Below are positions 1 to 3,822 of a stretch of DNA of 6,183 nucleotides, piece after piece. The stretch covers positions 1 through 6,183 of the forward strand of contig QMME01000253.1 in the NCBI GenBank assembly GCA_003647095.1, given 5' to 3'. The DNA is from Deltaproteobacteria bacterium. GTDB lineage: Bacteria > Myxococcota > B64-G9. Each line of letters opens with the position of its first letter. The first letter of the stretch is position 1. The translations under genes were made by a program, and so were the position numbers. Below the pieces are notes generated by a model. It had not been told where the DNA came from. It saw nothing but the letters and a program-made list of their open reading frames with translations, and made no database searches.

Positions 1-1
1 T

Positions 2-1378
2 GCCATGGGTACCTCGGTAGGGTCGCGGGCCCTGACTCTGCGCCGGGCGGTGGTGCTGGCGGCCGTGTTCGAGTTCGCCGGCGCCTACCTGGTGGGCTCG
101 AACGTCTCGGAAACCATTCGCAAGAAGGTGTTCGACCCCCAGATGTTCGAGGTGGTCTTCGGGGCCCAGGCCTCGGTGGTGCTGGCCTGCGGCATGATCG
201 CCGCCCTGCTGGCCGCCGGCAGCTGGTTGCTGTTCGCCACCTACTTCGGCTGGCCGGTGTCCACCACCCACTCCATCGTGGGCGCGGTGGTGGGCGTGGG
301 AGCCACCGCCCTGGGTGCCGGCCAGGTGGCCTGGTCGAAGGTGGGTATCATCACCGCCGGCTGGATCGTCTCGCCGGTGCTGTCCGGGGCGGCGGCCTAC
401 CTGTTGTTTCGCATCCTGCTGTCCAAGGTCTACTACCAGCGCGATCCCCTGACCGCGGCCAAGCGTTTCGCCCCCTACATCGTCTTCCTGGTGGTGCTGG
501 TGCTGGTGGGGGTAGGGGCCTTCAAGGGTTTGAAGCCTTCCTGGCACCGCTGGGGCATCGATCCCTTCAGCCGCCAGGTGGTACTGGGGACCCTGGGGGT
601 GGCCCTGGTGCTGGGGACGGCGGCCTTCTTCGTGGCCCGCCGCTTGCTGGCCCGGATAACGGAGGGCACCAGCGTCTGCAATCCCATCGGCTACGCCGAG
701 GCGGCCCGTTCCCTGGGCAAGGTGATCGTTCACCTGCGCCGGGTGCGCGAGACCTGCAACGGCGGCCTCTCCGAGCAGGCCGGCCTGCTCATCCGCCAGG
801 CCAAGCAGCTGCGCGAGCAGACCCTGGCCGAGGTGGAACAGTTCTCCTCCGAGGCGCGCTGGCACGCGGTAGAGCGGGTGTTCGTGCCGGTGCAGGTGAT
901 GACTGCCTGCTTCGTGGCCTTCGCCCACGGTTCCAACGACGTGGCCAACGCCGTGGGGCCACTGTCGGCGGCCGTGCAGGCTCTCACCAGTCACTCGGTG
1001 AGGATGACCGCCGGGGTTCCGGCCTGGGTGCTGGCCCTGGGCGGGGTGGGCATCGTCATCGGCCTGGCCACCTGGGGCTGGCGGGTGATGAAGACGGTGG
1101 GAGAGAAGATCACCGAGCTGACCCCCAGCCGCGGCTTCTGTGCCGAGTTCGCCGCGGCCATCGTCATCCTGGTGGCCTCGGTCATGCCCCTGGGACTGCC
1201 CATCTCCACCACCCACACCCTGGTGGGGGCGGTGCTGGGAGTGGGCCTGGCCCGCGGCCTGACCGCACTGAACCTGAGCGTGGCCCGCACCATCCTGGCC
1301 AGCTGGGTGGTGACCATCCCCGCCGGGGCCATCCTGGCCAGCTTGTTCTACCTGTTGCTGCGGGTGCTGGTGGGATGA
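2..1378 (+). CDS. pit: Inorganic phosphate transporter, PiT family (5' end outside the window)
   Basis: Integral inner-membrane permease of the PiT family, which imports inorganic phosphate (often as a metal-phosphate complex) driven by the ion gradient. The visible part is 457-458 residues. The family's repeated architecture is clear: STTHSIVGAVVGVG near residue 86, then the second-half signature AHGSNDVANAVGPLSA near 307 and STTHTLVGAVLGVG near 401 (numbering from the ATG at 5). A charged hydrophilic loop at about 216-292 separates the two halves. The ATG at position 5 is not the true start: the window opens with Ala-Met-Gly-Thr-Ser-Val-Gly-Ser, which in this family is the continuation of the first NDVANAMGTSVGS motif, so the first transmembrane segment and the first NDVANA lie upstream. 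The stop is TGA at 1376-1378. The next gene starts 29 nt later on the same strand, so the two are likely co-transcribed. Family assignment is firm; exact substrate form and ion are not visible. Confidence 0.95.
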   Translation, partial: AMGTSVGSRALTLRRAVVLAAVFEFAGAYLVGSNVSETIRKKVFDPQMFEVVFGAQASVVLACGMIAALLAAGSWLLFATYFGWPVSTTHSIVGAVVGVGATALGAGQVAWSKVGIITAGWIVSPVLSGAAAYLLFRILLSKVYYQRDPLTAAKRFAPYIVFLVVLVLVGVGAFKGLKPSWHRWGIDPFSRQVVLGTLGVALVLGTAAFFVARRLLARITEGTSVCNPIGYAEAARSLGKVIVHLRRVRETCNGGLSEQAGLLIRQAKQLREQTLAEVEQFSSEARWHAVERVFVPVQVMTACFVAFAHGSNDVANAVGPLSAAVQALTSHSVRMTAGVPAWVLALGGVGIVIGLATWGWRVMKTVGEKITELTPSRGFCAEFAAAIVILVASVMPLGLPISTTHTLVGAVLGVGLARGLTALNLSVARTILASWVVTIPAGAILASLFYLLLRVLVG

Positions 1379-1407
1379 GTACCCGGTGCTGACATGGGGG
1401 TGCCGCC

Positions 1408-2754
1408 ATGATGAACGCCATCTGGCTGGGTATCATAATCGTCTCCATCCTGGTGGCGGGATTCACCGGCCGCATGCACCAGTTGACCCTGCGCTCGTTC
1501 GCCTCGGCCAAGGAAGCGGTGGATCTGGCCATCTCGCTCATCGGCATCATGGCCTTCTGGCTGGGGCTGATGAGGGTGGCCGGCGCCGGGGGCCTGTTGC
1601 GCCTCATCGCCCGGGCCCTGCGCCGGCCCATGCGCTGGTTGTTTCCCGGCGTGCCCGAGGATCACCCGGCCATGAGCGCCATGATCCTCAACTTCGCCGC
1701 CAACATGCTGGGGCTGGCCAACGCCGCCACCCCCTTCGGCATCAAGGCCATGATGGAACTCGACCGGCTGAACCGCCACCGCGGAGTGGCCACCGATTCC
1801 ATGTGCCTGTTTCTGGCCATCAACACCTCGTCGCTGGCCCTGATCCCCACGGGGGTGATGGGCCTGCGGGCGGCGGCGGGTTCCCAGGACCCGGCTGCCA
1901 TCTGGTTGCCCACCTTGCTGGCCACGGCCGCATCCACCGTGGTGGGCATAGTGGCGGCCAAGTGGCTGGCACGTGCCCGCGTCTTCAGCCTGGAACGGGC
2001 CCGGGAAGGCCTGCAGGAACCACCGCCGCAGGCGGCTGCCGCCGCGGCCGACGAGGAGATCGACCTGGACACCGCCGGCGACGACGTTGCCCCGGCCAGG
2101 CCGGCCTCCCTGGCGAGGCGCATCTTCGTGTGGCTGTGCCTGGCCGGTTTCCTGGCGGCGGCCGTCTATCACTACGCCGGCTGGTGGCCGCAGCAGGACG
2201 GCGCCTGGCCGGGCCGGCTGGGCGGGTTGTTCAAGAACCTGTTTTCCGACTGGTCGGTGCCGGCGCTCATCGGCGGGCTGCTGCTGTTCGGCTGGTATCG
2301 CGGGGTGAAGGTGTACGAATCGCTGGTGGAGGGGGCCCGGGAGGGGTTCCGGGTGGCGGTGAAGATCATTCCCTACCTGGTGGCCATACTGGTGGCGGTG
2401 GCCATGTTCAAGGCCTCCGGGGCCATGGACCTGCTGCAGGCCACCCTGGGACGGGCCACGGCGGCGCTGGGCATGCCGGCCGAGGCGCTGCCCATGGCCG
2501 TCATCAGGCCGCTTTCCGGCTCCGGGGCCTTCGCCTACCTGGGTTCCATCTTCAACGAGTACGGGCCCGATTCCTTCCTGGGACAACTGGTATCGGTGAT
2601 GCAGGGCAGTACCGAGACCACCCTCTACGTGCTGGCGGTGTACTTCGGGGCGGTGGGGGTGAGCCGGGTGCGCCACGCCCTGGCCGCCGGCCTCAGCGCC
2701 GACCTGGCCGGCATCGTGGCGGCGGTGGCACTGGGTAACCTCTTCTTCGCCTGA
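1408..2754 (+). CDS. spmAB: Fused SpmA-SpmB 'spore maturation' / nucleoside-recognition (Gate) domain membrane protein
   Basis: A 448-residue membrane protein combining two proteins that are separate in Bacillus subtilis (about 196 and 178 aa). Residues 1-190 resemble SpmA: LIGIMAFWLGLMRVAG (44-59), DHPAMSAMILNFAANMLGLA (85-104), NAATPFGIKAM (105-115) and FLAINTSSLALIP (135-147). Residues about 236-448 resemble SpmB: LLLFGWYRGVKVYESLVEGA (291-310), IIPYLVAILVA (320-330), RPLSGSGAF (367-375), GPDSFLGQLVSVMQGSTETT (386-405). An acidic Ala/Pro-rich linker (about 195-235) joins the halves. In Bacillus the pair is needed for spore core dehydration; in non-sporulating bacteria the role is unknown, with solute or nucleoside transport suggested from the Gate domain. 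The start is the first of two adjacent ATGs, with GGGGG at 1396-1400 as a passable ribosome site 7 nt upstream. It probably shares a transcript with the phosphate permease upstream. Family is confident; function in this organism is unknown. Confidence 0.93.
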   Translation: MMNAIWLGIIIVSILVAGFTGRMHQLTLRSFASAKEAVDLAISLIGIMAFWLGLMRVAGAGGLLRLIARALRRPMRWLFPGVPEDHPAMSAMILNFAANMLGLANAATPFGIKAMMELDRLNRHRGVATDSMCLFLAINTSSLALIPTGVMGLRAAAGSQDPAAIWLPTLLATAASTVVGIVAAKWLARARVFSLERAREGLQEPPPQAAAAAADEEIDLDTAGDDVAPARPASLARRIFVWLCLAGFLAAAVYHYAGWWPQQDGAWPGRLGGLFKNLFSDWSVPALIGGLLLFGWYRGVKVYESLVEGAREGFRVAVKIIPYLVAILVAVAMFKASGAMDLLQATLGRATAALGMPAEALPMAVIRPLSGSGAFAYLGSIFNEYGPDSFLGQLVSVMQGSTETTLYVLAVYFGAVGVSRVRHALAAGLSADLAGIVAAVALGNLFFA

Positions 2755-2766
2755 GCCGCGCCCTTC

Positions 2767-2792
2767 GCCCCGGCCCGGCTTGCGGCCGGGGC
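2767..2792 (+). terminator. GC-rich hairpin after spmAB (possible terminator, no T-tract)
   Basis: A perfect 9-bp inverted repeat, GCCCCGGCC (2767-2775) and GGCCGGGGC (2784-2792), with an 8-nt loop, begins 12 nt after the spmAB stop codon. Its position suits a transcript end, but what follows is GC-rich with no run of T, so it is not a canonical intrinsic terminator. It may instead stabilise the 3' end of the mRNA or cause a pause. The candidate -35 box of the rhomboid promoter lies across its loop and right arm. Confidence 0.45.
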
Positions 2793-2808
2793 CGGCGGCG
2801 CGTATCAT
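2780..2808 (+). promoter_or_regulatory. Putative sigma-70 promoter of the rhomboid gene, placed for leaderless transcription
   Basis: TTGCGG (2780-2785; 3 of 6 matches to TTGACA, including the TTG) is followed by an exactly 17-bp spacer and TATCAT (2803-2808; 4 or 5 of 6 matches to TATAAT depending on weighting of the central bases). The usual start point, about 7 nt past the -10 box, falls on the A of the rhomboid ATG at 2815. No Shine-Dalgarno sequence lies between the -10 and the ATG (only GCCCCC), which fits a leaderless mRNA. This rests on pattern reading alone; in a GC-rich genome the -10 stands out, the -35 less so. Confidence 0.5.
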
Positions 2809-2814
2809 GCCCCC

Positions 2815-3573
2815 ATGCCACAGCGTCGCTACAGCCCCCCCGGTGACTTCGGACGCTTCGGGCTGGTGCCCGGGCTCACCCCCGCGGTCAAGTGGCTGCT
2901 CATCGCCAACGGCGTGGTCTACCTGCTGGAGCTGATCGTCGGCCGCAGCGCCGGAGGGCTGGATTTCCTCTACTCCCACCTGGCCATCTCCTACGAGCGT
3001 TTCTTCTCCGGCGAGCTGTGGCAGCCGCTCACCTACATGTTCCTGCACGATCCCACCGGCATCTCCCACATCCTCTGGAACATGCTGCTGTTGTGGATGT
3101 TCGGCACTCCCCTGGAACGCTTCTGGCGCAGCCGTGGTTTCCTGCGCTTCTACTTCGTCACCGGTGTCGGCGCCGGGCTGATCATCCTGCTGGTGGGGGC
3201 GCTGGCGCCCTCGCAGCGGGCCATCCCCACGCTGGGGGCCTCGGGGGCGCTGTACGCCCTGCTGATTGCCTTCGGTTTCAACTATCCCAACGCGCTCATC
3301 TACCTGTTCGGCCTGTTTCCCATCAAGGGCAAGCACCTGGTGATGCTGTTCGTGGGGCTGGGGCTGCTGCAGTCGCTGACCCTCGGCGCCGGCAACGTCT
3401 CGGTGGCCGCCCACCTGGGGGGCATGTTCATGGGCTTTCTGCTGGTGACCGGCACCTGGCGGCCCCGCAAGGCCGGCTACTATCTGAAGCTGGGGTGGAT
3501 GAAGTGGCGCTACCGCCGGCTCAAGCGCAAGCTCAAGGTGGTCAACAAGGACCGTAACGACTGGCTGCACTGA
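2815..3573 (+). CDS. Rhomboid family intramembrane serine protease
   Basis: A 252-residue protease that cleaves transmembrane substrates within the inner membrane; substrates cannot be told from sequence. The Ser-His dyad is intact: Ser143 in LGASGALY (140-147) and His200 in VAAHLGGM (197-204). The family's His and Asn in the second membrane helix are also present as His85 and Asn89 of HILWN, comparable to HILFN of GlpG, preceded by the usual LWQPLTYMFLHD (68-79). Six membrane segments can be read at roughly 25-43, 82-98, 110-130, 138-155, 160-187 and 195-212, the bacterial six-helix core. The N-terminus is short (about 24 residues) with no GlpG-type cytoplasmic domain. The C-terminus (about 217-250) is strongly basic (KWRYRRLKRKLK), which the positive-inside rule would place in the cytoplasm. 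The ATG at 2815 has no Shine-Dalgarno sequence and sits at the predicted transcription start. The gene runs convergently toward the large minus-strand gene. Confidence 0.95.
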   Translation: MPQRRYSPPGDFGRFGLVPGLTPAVKWLLIANGVVYLLELIVGRSAGGLDFLYSHLAISYERFFSGELWQPLTYMFLHDPTGISHILWNMLLLWMFGTPLERFWRSRGFLRFYFVTGVGAGLIILLVGALAPSQRAIPTLGASGALYALLIAFGFNYPNALIYLFGLFPIKGKHLVMLFVGLGLLQSLTLGAGNVSVAAHLGGMFMGFLLVTGTWRPRKAGYYLKLGWMKWRYRRLKRKLKVVNKDRNDWLH

Positions 3574-3578
3574 GAACA

Positions 3579-3613
3579 ATACGGCGACGCTGCAGGAGGC
3601 AACATCGCCGTAT
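3579..3613 (+). repeat. 9-bp inverted repeat with AGGAGG in its loop, just after the rhomboid gene
   Basis: ATACGGCGA (3579-3587) and TCGCCGTAT (3605-3613) are perfect reverse complements around a 17-nt loop, 5 nt after the rhomboid stop codon. The stem has mixed composition, so it is not just GC-run noise. The loop contains AGGAGG (3594-3599), a full ribosome-binding core, but no plausible start codon at normal distance leads into a convincing frame. No T-run follows, so it is not a classic terminator. It could end or stabilise the rhomboid mRNA, or present a GGA-type binding site to a regulator such as CsrA/RsmA; the last is speculation. Confidence 0.5.
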
Positions 3614-3685
3614 CACCATGCCCCGCTACCGACGCGGTAACCTGGAACATGCTTCGCAAACTGCAAAAGTCGCAAAGAGTGAAAT

Positions 3686-3715
3686 CCCGGGCCGTGGCGC
3701 TAAGCGCTGTCCGGG
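3686..3715 (+). repeat. Degenerate hairpin unit (first of the intergenic array)
   Basis: CCCGG (3686-3690) pairs with CCGGG (3711-3715). Inside, GCGC (3697-3700) pairs with GCGC (3704-3707) around TAA, with possible G-T wobble pairs next to it and an unpaired GCC on the left side. It is followed, like the next unit, by CAATTCAACC (3721-3730). It is less regular than the two hairpins downstream, so its membership in the same repeat family is inferred from position and the shared downstream decamer. Confidence 0.4.
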
Positions 3716-3720
3716 GCCGC

Positions 3721-3746
3721 CAATTCAACCGGCAACACTTCAGCCC
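3721..3746 (+). repeat. 26-bp direct repeat, copy 1
   Basis: Begins with CAATTCAACC (3721-3730) and continues GGCAACACTTCAGCCC. Copy 2 starts exactly 52 bp later. The two copies share the first ten bases perfectly and about 20 of 26 overall, with the pattern CAATTCAACC-N-GCA-N4-TT-Y-AGCCC. Each copy leads straight into a GTTGC-centred hairpin. I do not recognise it as a named repeat family. Confidence 0.65.
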
Positions 3747-3769
3747 CCCAGTTGCTTATGCAACTGGGG
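3746..3769. repeat. Perfect 10-bp hairpin (unit B of the array)
   Basis: CCCCAGTTGC (3746-3755), loop TTAT, GCAACTGGGG (3760-3769). The inner five pairs (GTTGC/GCAAC) are identical to those of the hairpin at 3796-3821, while the outer pairs differ and remain fully paired. Neither strand has a T-run after the stem, so a standard Rho-independent terminator is unlikely, though transcripts converging from both genes would both pass through it. Confidence 0.75.
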
Positions 3770-3772
3770 AGT

Positions 3773-3798
3773 CAATTCAACCTGCAGGGATTTAGCCC
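3773..3798 (+). repeat. 26-bp direct repeat, copy 2
   Basis: Begins with CAATTCAACC (3773-3782) and continues TGCAGGGATTTAGCCC, whose last three bases are the first bases of the next hairpin stem, just as in copy 1 where the last C starts its stem. The 52-bp period and the same order (decamer, spacer, AGCCC, hairpin) make this a true tandem unit. Confidence 0.65.
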
Positions 3799-3821
3799 GC
3801 TGTTGCTCAGGCAACAGCGGG
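3796..3821. terminator. Perfect 11-bp hairpin (unit C) directly after the minus-strand stop codon
   Basis: CCCGCTGTTGC (3796-3806), loop TCAG, GCAACAGCGGG (3811-3821): a perfect 11-bp stem. On the minus strand it starts one nucleotide after the TAA of the large gene, the expected place for that gene's transcript end. The minus-strand sequence after the stem (CTAAATCC) has no T-run, and the plus-strand side (GTTATTCG) is only weakly T-rich, so termination is possible but unproven. It also belongs to the repeat array. Confidence 0.5.
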
Positions 3822-3822
3822 G

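Noticed and set aside
5..7. ATG at position 5 as the true start of the phosphate permease
   Set aside because: In this family MGTSVGS is internal, following NDVANA. The preceding codon (Ala) fits that motif, so the gene continues upstream.
1348..3579. A 743-codon open frame on the minus strand across spmAB and the rhomboid gene
   Set aside because: It is antisense to two genes with clear family motifs, and its translation is dominated by Gln, Gly, His and Pro, as expected from reading GC-rich codons backwards.
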